Source: Curvularia sp. ZM96 (taxonomy: Eukaryota; Ascomycota; Dothideomycetes; Pleosporales; Pleosporaceae). Taken from it: a stretch of DNA of 64,000 bases. This document shows, in pieces, positions 31,754 through 43,800 of this stretch (position 1 is its first letter; every line of letters begins with the position of its first letter). A model generated the notes under the pieces. It had not been told where the DNA came from and made no database searches. It worked only from the letters and a program-made list of their open reading frames with translations. Both the position numbers and the translations under genes were made by a program. The stretch is taken from positions 806,001 through 870,000 of the forward strand of contig JAJGBQ010000004.1 in NCBI GenBank assembly GCA_022457065.1, read 5' to 3'.

Positions 31754-33073
31754 AGCAGAGTACGGATACATACAAGCACCGCAACTCCAGGGTCAGAATC
31801 GTTTGGTTCATGGTCGTTTACGGGTCAAAGCTGTGTGTGGAGACGGAGCGTTCGGAGATTACTCGACAGAAGCAGAAGCATGTTCGATGCGCGTTTTTTT
31901 GTAGTTATTTTTGCTATCTTCTTCTTTTGTGTGGGCATGACGTATGCTTATTGGGACAGACCACGCGCGAAGGCCGAGACTTGTACATATGAGGAGAGTA
32001 TATATAAAGTATGCCGGGGAAATTATACACGACAAGCACAAAGGCCGCTCCCGATGCGTGCGGCTCACTAGTAGACGAGCCGTAAATAGGGTGGGAGCTA
32101 GAACGCCACAGCCATATCCATGGCAATCTAGAAATCGCACACGTCCGTTCCATTTCCCAAGGATTTGCCGAGGACGCTGACGAGTCTTTTGGTCGCTGAG
32201 TCGTTGGACGGCGTTGCTATTGGCCGCGGGGGTCAGGGGAGGCCTAGCCTCGGTTCGGTACGAGACTGTCTAGACCAGCCTTCGAAGAGGTCGACGTTCC
32301 TGACACATTCCATCCATGGCGATCGAACACAATTGCCCGCACCAGCACCAGCAGCTATGCACCGGCGTTTATGAAGGCAATTCACACCGGCCAGCGCTAC
32401 TAGTTCCTCGTACACGCAGACGCCCATGGCTCAAGCCCGGACTTCAGCGTATACCAAGCCGATGCTGACTTCCTACTAACGTACAGCCATTCCCGCACCG
32501 TCAGTGGCGCGCTTGGCCACCTCAACGCACGTTTCATGAAACAGACCTCCGCGTCGCACCCCTTGCAGCCTGAAGCGGCCATCCTGCCATAATTCGCTCC
32601 AGCAGTGCATTTTTACGAGAGGCCCCCACCGATCACTCTTACGCAATTGGCTGGGCTGTACAGCCTTGGCTCAGGGGCACACTGTGCAATACGGCCCCTG
32701 CATGTCAACGTATGTCTGGATCGCACGTCTGACCATCATGGGTGGTGCTAGAAGTCTGCGGGAGCGAATCCCCGTGGGCGCCACTGGTACGCAAAGGATT
32801 TTGTGCAGATGCTGGGTTTTACGCCGTGTTTGACATTTAAATACGGGGTCGAAGATCCCTACTTCTGCTAGATCTTCTTCTTTTGCTCCTGCTCCTCTTT
32901 TTTTTTACTGTTACCCTCGTTGCGAACGTCCCTTTGTTAGGGGTTTTACACACTCTTTATATTATACATCGCTTTTTAAGGAACCCTTCATACACTCGCT
33001 CTCGCACTGACCATACCCTCTCTCCAACTGCTGGGCGGTTGTTCGCTGATCTCCCGTGTAACTTATCGACAAG
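31754..33073. other. Intergenic, 1.3 kb, 5' of bestrophin-like gene
   Basis: Holds a weak 63-codon frame at 31880-32071 (see findings). CT-rich runs at 32875-32912 precede the bestrophin-like start and are a usual fungal promoter feature. No other gene seen. Confidence 0.5.
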
Positions 33074-34637
33074 ATGGCGCCCTCTACTACCTCCACAGCC
33101 AAGACGCTTCGCCCAGATAACATTGAGATACGACCTGCCTCGAGCGGAACGCAAAATGGTCCCGATGACTGCCCAACGTCACCGCGATCATGGCGACACC
33201 GCGCCGTGACTTACCAGGTTCCCTCGAGGCGCCAGACTTCAGGCAGCCTGGATGCAGAAGACTACTTTGTAAGTAGGATCTGTTACTGTTTTCTCTTCAT
33301 GTAGGGCCATGCTAACAGCAGTCCCTAGGTCGGTCCTCGTGACATATCGAAACATAGCAAATGGCCCTTTTTTATGCGAATGCACGGTTCCGTGTTCCCT
33401 AAGATGATCTTGCCCTTGACAGTCGTTGCTCTGTGGGCAACTGCTATTACCTGCGTTTCGGAATTCGTCCACGAGCTCATTGTCAGCAACTTACTTTTGA
33501 CCGTCCTCGGTTTCGTTGTCGGTCTGGCCATTTCATTCCGTACCACCACAGCTTACGAGCGCTACACCGAAGGCCGCAAGTACTGGAGTCAACTTATCTT
33601 TGTCAGCCAGAACCTGGCGAGGACAATCTGGATCCACACCAAGGAGCGCGAAGGCGAGCTCGGCAAGGAGGACCTGCTTAACAAGCTGTCTGCCCTGAAC
33701 CTGCTTAACGCATTCGCTTGCTCTGTCAAGCACCGACTTCGATTTGAGCCTGGTATTGACTACCCCGATCTCCGTGACCGTGTCGAGTTCCTGGACACAT
33801 TTGCCCGCGCCGCCGAGGTCGATATCCCCAAGCCATCGGACAAGAAGAAGTTGAAGGCCGTTGGTGAATACCTGGGTGTCACCTTTGCCGAGTCGAACCC
33901 TCGCAAGAGGATCAAGCGCTCCAAGAAGCCTCTTGGTAACTTGTCGCTCGAAATCCTCAACCACCTCTCCGCCTACGTCCACAGCGTCATCGACAACGAG
34001 ACCCTGAACATTGGTCTGTACCAGAACCAGGCTATTACCGGCATTGTCCAACTCAATGAAGCGATGGTTGGTATGGACCGTGTCCTGCAAACCCCTCTAC
34101 CTATTGCCTACTCGATCGCCATTTCGCAAATTACCTGGGTCTACGTTATGATGCTGCCGTTCCAACTGTGGGATGATCTCCGCTGGATCACCATTCCCGG
34201 CTGCATCTTCGCCGCCTACATCATGTAAGTTACGACTCGAATACTTGTCATTTGCGCCGAATTCTAACCACATTCACAGCATTGGTCTCTCTGCCATCGG
34301 TCGTGAAATCGAAAACCCCTTCGGCAACGACGTCAACGACCTGCCCCTCGAAGCCTACTGCGAAGAACTCGAAATGGACATTGACTACATCACCTCCCAG
34401 CCACCACCCGTCGCGCGCGAGTTCATGAGTCGCGACGGCAACATGCCCATCTGGCCGCTCAGCCACAAGAATTACGAGAGCTGGAAGTCGAGGAGCAAGC
34501 AGGATATTCGCGATGCGCTCATGACAAAGACAAAGGCCGATATGATCGTCAGGAAGAGCTTTGCTGTCCCTAGGGAAAGCGAGAGCATAGAAGAAAAGGA
34601 ACAGGGTATCTCGCAGCAACCGCATCACCAGGAGTAG
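33074..34637 (+). CDS. Bestrophin-like (UPF0187) anion channel protein
   Basis: Exons 33074-33268, 33329-34224 and 34280-34637 give 482 residues. A polar N-terminus (~80 residues) is followed by the bestrophin/RFP-TM fold: two membrane helices (ILPLTVVALWATAITCVSEF and LLLTVLGFVVGLAISFRTT) with the conserved SFRTTTAYERYTEGRKYW motif. A long cytosolic helical part comes next, then a second membrane pair (PIAYSIAISQITWVYVMMLPF and ITIPGCIFAAYIIIGLSAIG) and the closing EIENPFGNDVNDLPLEAYC, a strong family signature. Bestrophin relatives form pentameric anion (chloride/bicarbonate) channels; fungal members are largely untested. Localisation is not obvious from the sequence, as there is no clear signal peptide. 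The C-terminal tail is Glu/Gln-rich. Confidence 0.92.
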
Positions 34638-35341
34638 TTGTAGGTGACGTCGGGCTGACAAAAAGTAAAGTCTTGCTTTCGCTGCATAGTGTTTATTTTA
34701 GAGCGATTTTTTGGCGCAGGAAACTGGAGTCATTGTATTTATGTTTTTATTTTCTAGTAAGCCCGGCCATTCGATTGGAAACGGGGAGCTGTAGGTGAAA
34801 TACGTTTTCGCCTAGTTTGTACGGCTTATACGATGTTAGTTACACTCCTTTTGAATGGGGGCAAAATATTTGGACTTGACGAAGAATGGGATTAAGTATA
34901 ATGCAATCTTTCATCTTCCAACCTGTCTGTCTGCTTGATTTTGGGTGTTAGGTGAAGACTTGGTGATGATTGTAGGGGCCTTTGTATAACACTAGTGTAG
35001 AGCACGCAGGTTAGGGAGTGCAAGCAAGAGTTATAGAGACGCTGATACAGTACCTACATGTTGTGTGATAGCTTGCAAGAAGACGTGGAATGAGGCAGTT
35101 TATATGTCATGCGATTTACGTGACGTATACTGGGTGATGTGGTTGCGATTATATCTAAGTTCTGACAAAGTTCCATGCTCCATAGTCTAAGTCCACACTG
35201 ATGCAGTCCAAACTCCGCGCGAATGCCCCACATTTCGGCAAAACATTCGACCGCCAAAATTTCCAGCTGCGCCGCTAAGTTTCCGCGCAACTTCAACAGC
35301 CAAACCTTGCACCGAATCCTGTCTGCAATTCGCCCGGCAAT
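34638..35341. other. Intergenic, 5' of RRP8
   Basis: 3' region of the bestrophin-like gene (T-rich, likely polyadenylation region near 34690-34760) and RRP8 promoter. No gene recognised. Confidence 0.5.
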
Positions 35342-37045
35342 ATGTTCGCGGTACCCGGATGGAACGTCTCTGCGCAGGTCAAGACCCAAGTCGAAGCTCC
35401 CAAGCCGAAGGATCAGACTAAACCTGGAAAGAAGGCGCAGAAGCGGAAGGAAAAGCGCGAAGAGAAGGAGGTCAATGCAGACAATTTGGCAGAGAAATGG
35501 GAGAGCATTGCAAGCGGCAAGAGTGCAGAGACAAAGCATGCCAAACCGTCTGAACAAAATGGTGCAGTAGTGGCAGACGATGCAGCCCAAGAGAAGCGTG
35601 GGAAGAAGAGGAAGAGGGGAAAAGCTGGAGGTAACAAGGAGAAGCAGGAGGATGAAGATGGCGCAAAGGAAGGAGAGGAGGCAGCGGAGAATGCAAACCT
35701 TGTCCCCGCAAAAACATCGACCGATAAGCCTGCTACCGCCGATGGAGAATCAAAACGCGACAAGAAGAAGCGCAAGAAGGAGTCCAAGGCGGACAAACTC
35801 CTCGCCGCAAACGCAGCTGAAGCGAAAGCAGCTCCTGCAGCGCCCACCCTCGAAAATCTTCTACCCGAACCAAAGGGCCTCACACCGCTGCAGCGCTCCA
35901 TGCGCAGCAAGCTCGCCAGCGCCCGTTTCCGCCATCTGAACGAAGCGCTCTACACCAAACCCTCGGCCGACAGCGCCTCACTTTTCAAAGAAGACCCTTC
36001 GATGTTCGAGGACTACCACCGTGGTTTCGCACAGCAAGTCGAAGTATGGCCAGAGAACCCTGTAGACGGCTACGTAAACAGCATTCTCGTACGAGCCAAG
36101 CTCCGCAACAAAGACCAGCGCAAAGATCGCAAAGCACAAAACAAGTCTGCTGTGAGACGCGGCCCTGGGTTCGAAGAGGAAGAAGAGAACACAGCCGTTG
36201 CGCCTCCGCGTGGCGACGCAAAACCCCTTCCCCGCGACTTCAAGGGCCACAGCACAATTGCCGACTTGGGCTGCGGCACCGCGTCTCTCTCCTACCGCCT
36301 ACAACCCCATCTCAAATCGCTAAACCTCACCTTCCACTCCTTCGACCTCTCGAAACCCAGCGGTCCCTCCGCCGACCTCGTCACCGTCGCCGACATTGCC
36401 GCACTGCCGCTAGCGGACAACAGCGTCGACGTGGCCATCTTCTGCCTTGCACTGATGGGCACAAACTGGCTCGACTTCATCGACGAAGCCTACCGCATCC
36501 TGCGCTGGCGCGGTGAACTCTGGGTCTCTGAGATAAAATCCCGCTTTGGCCGCGTCGATAAGAAGAAAGGCGGTGTTCCCATCAACTCCATCGGGTCCCT
36601 CCGCAAACCCATGGACAACAAGAAACCGCCCAAGAAGCAGCAGAGCAAAAGCGATAAGCCGCCAGAAGAAGGCCCCGAGGATTCCGCAGACGAGGCCGAA
36701 CTCGCTGTCGCTGTCGACGGGCAAATCGCAAAAGAAGGCACAGACGTCTCGGCGTTTATCAATGTCCTGCGCAAACACGGCTTCGTGCTGGATGCGCTGC
36801 CCGAACGCCCCGGCGACGCCATCGATCTGGGTAACAGGATGTTTGTCAAGATGCAGTTTGTCAAGGCGGCACATCCTAGCCGGGGTAAGAATGCGCGCGA
36901 GGACCAGAAGGAAGGGGCGGTGGCGCAGAGGGGTGGCGGGATGAAGTTTGGGCTCAAGGGGAAGAGAGTGGCGTTGGGGGATGAAGATGAAGGTGACGAG
37001 GCGGACAAGGCGGTGTTGAAGCCGTGTTTGTATAAGATTAGGTAA
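35342..37045 (+). CDS. RRP8: 25S rRNA adenine-N1 methyltransferase Rrp8
   Basis: Intronless, 567 residues. The first ~190 residues are Lys/Glu-rich and disordered (RDKKKRKKESKADKL), likely nucleolar localisation and RNA contact. The catalytic half begins TPLQRSMRSKLASARFRHLNE and FKEDPSMFEDYHRGF, both Rrp8 signatures. The SAM-binding fold follows: motif I ADLGCGT (~307), VTVADIAALPLADNSVDVA, IFCLALMGTNW, then RILRWRGELWVSEIKSRF. Family role: m1A modification of the large-subunit rRNA (helix 25.1 in yeast). Between IKSRFGRV and the last beta strand lies a Lys/Gln/Pro-Glu insertion (~60 residues) not needed for the fold. The protein ends after a Gly/Arg/Lys-rich tail. Confidence 0.95.
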   Translation: MFAVPGWNVSAQVKTQVEAPKPKDQTKPGKKAQKRKEKREEKEVNADNLAEKWESIASGKSAETKHAKPSEQNGAVVADDAAQEKRGKKRKRGKAGGNKEKQEDEDGAKEGEEAAENANLVPAKTSTDKPATADGESKRDKKKRKKESKADKLLAANAAEAKAAPAAPTLENLLPEPKGLTPLQRSMRSKLASARFRHLNEALYTKPSADSASLFKEDPSMFEDYHRGFAQQVEVWPENPVDGYVNSILVRAKLRNKDQRKDRKAQNKSAVRRGPGFEEEEENTAVAPPRGDAKPLPRDFKGHSTIADLGCGTASLSYRLQPHLKSLNLTFHSFDLSKPSGPSADLVTVADIAALPLADNSVDVAIFCLALMGTNWLDFIDEAYRILRWRGELWVSEIKSRFGRVDKKKGGVPINSIGSLRKPMDNKKPPKKQQSKSDKPPEEGPEDSADEAELAVAVDGQIAKEGTDVSAFINVLRKHGFVLDALPERPGDAIDLGNRMFVKMQFVKAAHPSRGKNAREDQKEGAVAQRGGGMKFGLKGKRVALGDEDEGDEADKAVLKPCLYKIR

Positions 37046-37377
37046 AGGGATAAGGGGGTTGGCGTGACTGGATATTAAGGAAAAGCACAGTTTTATAGTA
37101 GTCTAATAAGACAAACAACAAGCACTTCATGAAGATGTTGTTCCTTGGGTCAAATGATTTCTCTATGTATTATTATCATCTCTGTCGTCGTCAGTTAAGA
37201 CGCTGTGTATATTCGAGCACTCCCTGGCGTGCTTTTGCCTGGGAGTCAGAAGTAAAAATAGCATTGCAATGCTATCGTGTACCACCGTTTTCAAGACTTT
37301 CATTTGCAAGTTTCTTTGAAATCGCCCAAGATATCTTGATGTTTTCAAAGTCCTCTTCACCCATACAGCGCCAAACG
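37046..37377. other. Intergenic, convergent 3' ends
   Basis: AT-rich gap between RRP8 (+) and DDI1 (-) stops, no feature recognised. Confidence 0.6.
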
Positions 37378-38831
37378 CTAGCCGCCAAGGAGGAAACTTG
37401 CAGCATGCTCTACGTTACCACCAAACATCTCGAGGGCTTGTGTGGCTTCTTGTTCGGAGCAGCCAAACATGCTGGTGAGTTGCTGGACATGTTCTCGTGG
37501 AAAGCTGGAGTTTGGGGCTGCGGGTGCAGGTGCCTTTGGTGCTGGGGGCTGGGCTTGTGCTTGGGCGGGCTGGGACGACGATGATGATGATGATGCGCCA
37601 GTGTTGGAGGGGCCAGCTTGTGATGAGCCCTTGGGTCGAACGGCACCAGTTTTGGTGCCAATCTCCTCACCATTGGGACCAGAGACAGTGGGTTCGTTCA
37701 ACTCGGCTTCCTCGAAACTCCTTGGAATCTCCGACTCGTGCAAAAAGGGCACCTCCTGGCCTTCGAAGCAAAGTGCATTCTTCTCGAGATCGATCTTGGC
37801 GCGATATCGCTTCAGCATGTCGAGACCGAAAAGCAGATCAACGTCCTTGCCCTCCATGACGGTGAAAGCACATGGCATCACTGCCCCTCCAATCTTGATC
37901 TCGGCATGGTGTACACGGCCCAGGATACGTGCTGTACCGACACCGCGTGCCATGCCAGCATATCGGACGTCCATCAGTCGCATGATACCACATCGCTCGG
38001 CGCAGTCGGGGGACATGATGGTGGCCTGGGCACCAGAGTCAACAAAGGCTTTGACGGGCACGCCATTGACTTCGGTGTTGACGTAGAGCATGTGTACGCG
38101 AGTGAAGACTGCCACATGTTAGTGTGTGTGCTTGATGACTGGAGTAGACGCTGTGGCGTTCTCACCTTCTGGGTTCTCGTCGTATGCTTTTTGCAGGTTC
38201 TCCACGACACGGTCCTGGCGGATGATTTCTTCAATCTTGCGCTGGGCCTCGACGTTGAAAGGGTCCTCGTTGAGCAGGGCGATTTGGTTCTGGCGCTCGC
38301 GCTCTGATTCCTCTGCCTGACGCTGCCTCTGGGCATATGTATTCCTCCACCTGGTGGGGTCGTTGACGGCGGCGGCGAGTTCCGGGTCGGCCTGGCGCAG
38401 CTTGTTCATCTGCTGGGGGTCATTGAGGACGAGCTGTCGCACACCTTCTGGGTCGGGTTGCGCTGGTCTACCCGACTGGGCCATGTTCCTGTTTGGTCGA
38501 GGTGCGGTGCGCATCACCACGGCGAGCATCTCACCGTCCTTGATTCCGGCATCCTCTAGTGTCTGTGTGTCGATGGCTACGGGCCTGCCGTTTAGGTAGA
38601 GGCTCTGTGCGGCCGTGGGCAGCCTGGTGTCGGCCTCGATGTAGGTCTTGAGGTCCTTGACGGTGCTGCCGGGCGGCAGCTCGAGCGTCAGCAGGTCCGA
38701 GTCGGCGTCGGTGCCGGGCGCAGTGATGGATATGGTGACGCGCGGCCTGGAAGCGGCATGTTAGCAGACGAGGCGGGCGGGTGGTGGTGGTGGTGGTGGG
38801 ACAAGGAGGGCGCCGGGAAATGGACTCACAT
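37378..38831 (-). CDS. DDI1: Ddi1 ubiquitin-shuttle aspartyl protease
   Basis: Exons 38831-38830 (only A and T of the start codon), 38746-38166 and 38108-37378 give 437 residues. The intron of 83 bp (GTGAGT...TTCCAG) joins AT to GCCGCGCGTC, making ATG CCG CGC. The N-terminal ubiquitin-like domain (RVTISITAPGTDADSDLL to GEMLAVVMR) is followed by the helical HDD region (NDPTRWRNTYAQRQRQ). The retroviral-type protease has active-site DSGA (D218) in AFVDSGAQATIMS. A Ser/Ala/Pro/Gln linker leads to a C-terminal UBA domain (FPREHVQQLTSMFGCSEQE and ALEMFGGNVEHAASFL). Role: binds polyubiquitinated proteins and the proteasome, and cleaves heavily ubiquitinated clients. Other starts were examined: the ATG at 38758 is out of frame, and no in-frame ATG was found nearby upstream. 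Confidence 0.9.
38780..38799. repeat. (GGT)n microsatellite in DDI1 intron 1
   Basis: About six GTG/GGT units within the intron that splits the DDI1 start codon. On the coding strand it is an (ACC)n tract. Confidence 0.8.
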
Positions 38832-39652
38832 GGCGGCTCTGGGCGTATGCGGGCTCGTCCTTGTTAGGGCAAAGAATGTGACACGGTGTTCGGCGGTGGT
38901 GAGTCAGGGGCAGTGGTGGGCGTCCGGGACGAGGCGCTGGGCCGTGATGTTTGGTCGCGGTGGAGGCTGGGGGTCTCGCTGAGGCTGGAAGAGAATGGAA
39001 GGCAGTGGACGGTGGAGCCGCAAGGGCAGCGGCGGATGAATCAGCGGGCAAAGGGCTTAGAGGGCACAGGCTGCAGGGCCGCCATGTTGTGGGAGCAGCG
39101 CACGGGAGAGATGGGCAGCAAGGCAAGACGGCGGCCCTGTCATGTACCGGCGTCGTCGGGCTGGGACAAAGACGTGCAGTCGAAGGAGTGGGAGCACCGC
39201 CTTGCCATGGCCTGCGACGACGCCGTTGGCCGTGAGCACGAGCAAGGGTGCCGGCGAAGCGGGGCACATGGTACCATGTACTGTGCACTCAGCCCGGCTA
39301 CCAGGCATCCCATATACATGCACCTCGGCGGTCTGGCCGCTGCATCCTAGAGGAATGCCCAGCCGCGCCGGCATTCGAGTCTCACGGCCCAGGTCCATCC
39401 GTCTCATCTCATCTCCATCCAGACGCGGCGGGTCGCGCGAGGCGCGAGGTGGGAGGTGGGATGCCGTCCGGCGCGTCACGTGATGATCGCCAACGGCAGG
39501 CGAAGCGAGCCGCTAGCAAAACGCGGGGGGACAACCGCCACGCCCGTCAAGTCCCGTGACCTGCCCTGCCCTCTGCTGTGCACCGCTGTACATTCTCCGC
39601 AGTGCCGTGCTCGCCGACTGTCCTCAATTCTCCTTTCAATTCCCCTGCCAAC
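38832..39652. other. Divergent promoter region, DDI1 and GNAT gene
   Basis: 820 bp, GC-rich, with overlapping long frames on both strands but no recognisable product. Probably regulatory. Confidence 0.5.
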
Positions 39653-40657
39653 ATGCCACGAGACCTGCTGGCAGAGAAACAGACGCTCGACAGCATGCCC
39701 CAGCTGTCCAGAGAGCCCCAAGCCCTCAGCCCCAAGCCGGCAGAGCAGTCCAGTCTGGTACCCCATCGCAGCTCCAGCATCGCCCAGGAAGAGCGCCTCA
39801 GGCAGATGGGCGTGCGGCCCTACTCGTCCCTGCTCAACATCGAAGACCTCGACGACTGTGACTGGCTCGAGCATGCCGCCTTTGATCCCATCGAGGCTGC
39901 GACGCGAGAAAAGGTGAGGCCTCTCCTTCATGCTTCCCTCGGCCTCCTTCTGTCCCGTGCCATATCCCCCTCTACAGACCTCTGCCTTTACGTCGCCGTG
40001 CTACCGGGCCAGTGGTTGTGTGGCGTGGCATCTGTGCCCCTTCTGCCCCTACGCCCTTACACACTCCACCTCTTTCCACCGTTGCACCTGGAACACCGCA
40101 CTAACCACTTCTAGCTCGACTACCGTCTGCGGACGTGCGGCGAGCTCTGTAGCGGCCTCTTCTCATCCGCCTACCCCACTACTGAGGGGCCCCTGGGCGA
40201 TATGCTCAAGATCCGAACCTTCCCTTCAATAAATTCCACCGACAGTGACCGAAAGCGGATCCTGCTGGCTCACATCATCTCCACAAAGTCCAAATCCCCG
40301 CTCGTTACCGATGACGCCATGGACTACCCCAAGGATTGGAAAACTAACTACCAACTAGCACCAAGCACTGGCCACAATGAAGATGGCCAGACAGTCTGCC
40401 TGCACTCCCTGTGTGTGCACCCCAACTTTGCACGAAAGGGCCTTGGCTCAATACTGCTGCAAAGCTACGTCCAAAGAATCAAAGACTCGGGCGTGGCCAC
40501 GCGCATAGCCCTCATCTGCAGAGACCGCTACATTCCCTTTTATGAAAGAGCAGGATTCAAGAAAATAGGCCCGAGCAAATGCCAGTACGGGGGCGGGAAC
40601 TGGGTCGACATGGTGCTCGACTTCGAAGACAGCCATGATGACGGCTGGGACTACTAG
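39653..40657 (+). CDS. GNAT acetyltransferase, AANAT-like
   Basis: Two exons, 39653-39913 and 40115-40657, give 267 residues. The GNAT fold is recognised by YSSLLNIEDLDDCDWLEHAAF (start of beta1/alpha1), CLHSLCVHPNFARKGLGSI (beta4 plus the acetyl-CoA pyrophosphate loop ARKGLG) and IALICRDRYIPFYERAGFKKIG (the YxxxGF end motif). The layout is like fungal serotonin/arylalkylamine N-acetyltransferase relatives, in which a primary amine is acetylated from acetyl-CoA; polyamines are an alternative. The N-terminal ~50 residues are polar and look disordered. The intron is 201 bp, about three times longer than others here, and is a multiple of three with its only in-frame stop at the acceptor TAG. Confidence 0.85.
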
Positions 40658-40843
40658 GCTGGACTCTGCATTTGTGCATTCCTTTTTTGCATAACCACTA
40701 GCGACTGCATGTGTACGTGACTTCTTGTATAAGAGACGAAATGATATTGAACGCGCTACTTCACGTGAGTAGCAAAATCAACAAATCCATCGGGTATATG
40801 CACTCCGGCACTGTTCTTTTTCTCCACTATCTAAAATCATCTC

Positions 40844-43800
40844 TTAAGCATACTGACTTCGATCCTCCCACTTTGGCTGCAGCGCCTCGCCATTGATCGC
40901 ACCAAACCCAAAGCCACTCTCGTACCTTGCGTATTCTATCAACCTCAACGTATCCAGCTTCGCTCCCTTGTCTGTCTGCGCCCACACTACCACACTAAGC
41001 GTATTCTCCCCTCTCATATTGAGTATTCCCGGCGGAACCGGGAATCGGGTCTGGGGGCCGATGTGCGGCACAAACTTACCATATTGGTATCCATTCACAA
41101 ACAACATGACACGTGCGACTGTGCCCTTGGGTGCGCCCATTTCGACGCCAATAGGAACATCGAGATCCGTGTCAATGTTGAGCGAGAACTTGGTGGTGAA
41201 CCATTGGATCCCAGCGCCCTCGACGCCATCAGTCGTCGGACTCGCAGCCACCCATGCCGCAGTGTCGAAGCCGGGGAGATGCCAGCCTAGCCGCTCGCCG
41301 TATAGCCCGCCTTCATTCATGGGCCCACGGACGGCGTCAATGTTTTTCTCCCCGCCAGCATTGCCTTGAATCTTCCACTGGTCAAACGACAGCTTCGTGC
41401 CGTTAGCAGCAAGGAGTTGTGCGCCCAAGATGCCTCGCGGATTCTCAGCTCCGGCGGGCCCTGTGGACGTCTGGTCGTGGCCCGTGTAGTCTGTAATCAC
41501 AGTCAAAACGTTGCCTCGGCCGTCCTTTTGTGTTGCATTGCCAAATGAAAGCAGCGCCGTTGTAGATGTAAGGGAGGCGTTGCCGGGGTGGTATCCGAGG
41601 GGCTGTCCGTTGAGCCATGCAGTCCAGCCTGCGGCAACACCACCCTGCACTGTCAAATTGAGCGATGTTGCCGCCTTGTCGGAGAAGTAGCCACGGTAGA
41701 TTTTGGCGCCTGTATAAAACTTGTAATCGCTGCTGAAGAGCACAGGCAGTGTAAGCGGCTTCACTGGACTAAGAGTTGTTGTTTTGTTTGCAACAATCCA
41801 GTTCCTGTCATCGTAGGAGGGCTTGATCTCCGGTGAAGCATCTGCAGCCTTGAAGCCAGAAAGCTCTGGGAGAGTGATTTTGCGGTCTGAAGTTCCCTCG
41901 AGGTCCGCAGTAAGAGCGCCATACGGCGTCTTTGTCGTATCGAGCTTTTTACCATTCCAGGATATCGTATTGACACCAGCGCCAGCGTAAACTTCAATCG
42001 AAGTTGCGTTCGCATTGTCGCCCACGACGGAAACGGCCCCATCTGCAACACTAGCTAACCGAACGAGATACGGTCCGAGGACGAAGACCTGCTTATCGGG
42101 TGTGACGTTTGGATTGCCAGTCGTTGGTGGCGCAAAGAATGTCCAAGCTGAGGGGATATCCAAGAGGTATGCCAGAACTCCATTGGAGAACTCGACAACT
42201 GTCACCCCCTTGCTTTGAGTGAACTTGAAACTCGAGTACGTCTTGTTGCCTGGCGCACTGGCAAGGTCTGTCTCTGCACCCCACGACTTGAAAGTCAGGT
42301 TACCATGCGACTTGAAAGCAAATTCGGCCACCTGCCCAGCCCGAGTGTAGAACGCGAGAACAGGGCGGTCAAACAGCCCATAGGATGCAACCTCCGCCGA
42401 CGAGTAAAGCAATGTCTCATTGCCGATCTCGTAATCCGTGACCACCCACCTACTCTGTCGTCCCGCTAGCTGCATACTTGGAATCGTCACATCACCCGCT
42501 GATGTCTTGACTGTCATTGAAAAACCAGTCACATCTCTCGTCCGCGTGTTGTTATTTTCTGCAAGGTAAAATCTGGCATCCGACTCACGATTCTTCAGCT
42601 GCCACGTCCAAATGGCAGAGCTCGAAACTGCATTCGCCGTGCCGTTCGCCTCCATAACAGTGTTGTGCAATCCCTTGCTCACACGGGTAAAAAGGGCGAG
42701 AAGCTTGTACTGTGAGAATTTTGCACGAACCTCCCGTGTTTCACGAAGAGGCGCGTTATAGTCGTACGACGTGTAGACGACCGGTGCAGCAAGCTGACCC
42801 CAATTAGTACCACCATAAGCCTGTAATAGTCGTTAGCCAAGAAGAGCGTTACCGTGCTACCTCCCTCAATCATCCCAACAAAAAACGTACCATGTACAGA
42901 TTCAACAGTGTGGCTCGCTGCCCAATCAAGCCCTTGTAGAACACATCTGCAAACTCTGGGCTCTGCTCCGCCAGACACTGGTCGAAGAAGAAGCCACCCC
43001 AAGGCTGAAACCAGCCTCCTTCAAACTCGGGAAGGTATTCTGGCTGCGTCGGCGAAACCTCTTGAAACCACTGATAATACGTTCGCGGGAGATTGAATCC
43101 GGTGTCGAGATTCGTACAGCTCATACCCCCCGGATAACTATCCAGCCCGTAGATATCGATAGCGCCACCAACATTCTGATAATCCGTGGACCAGCTCTTT
43201 GACCTGAAACCCTTCTCGTTGTGCGTCAAGGGTACTGTAATACCTGCCTTTTTAAACGCATCTTTCAACTGCTCCATGTAAATCACGAGCGTGTCATTAG
43301 CCACATGCCGCGTCTCTTGCAGTTCGTTTTCCACCTGTGTCAGCACCACGGGCCCGCCATTCGTAATCTGGTTCTTTGCAATGATGCGTCCGACTTCAGC
43401 AATCCATTCGGACCATGCCGCCTGGTATGTTGGGTCGCTGGTCCGGTAGCGTCCACCGCTGCCGTCACTCGTCCACAGCGCAAAGCCGCCACCGTTCGTC
43501 TCGGCGTTGCAGTAGGGTCCTGGCCGCGCTATCACGTACAGTCCAGCGTCCTGGGCCGCAGAGAAGAGACGCTGCAGGTCCTTTGCCGGGCTCGTAAAGT
43601 CGTAGGTGCCACGTGAGGCCGAGTGGTAGGACCAGAAGAAGTAGATGCTGACTGCGTTCATGCCATTTGCCTTGAACTTTTGGAACACATCGGCCCATAG
43701 CTCGGGCACGGGAAGACGAGCGTAGTCTGTGGTGAGAGAGAAAGAGCCGGTTGTCAGTCAGATGCTTTGGAGGCTGTAAAAGGGCTGCATACGGAATTCC

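Noticed and set aside
32740..32800. T-loop-like GGGAGCGAATCCCC suggesting a tRNA
   Set aside because: No GGTTCGA B box, no acceptor stem or anticodon arm could be folded around it.
38749..38760. ATG at 38758-38760 as DDI1 start
   Set aside because: Out of frame with the ubiquitin-like domain and placed inside the intron that ends TTCCAG.
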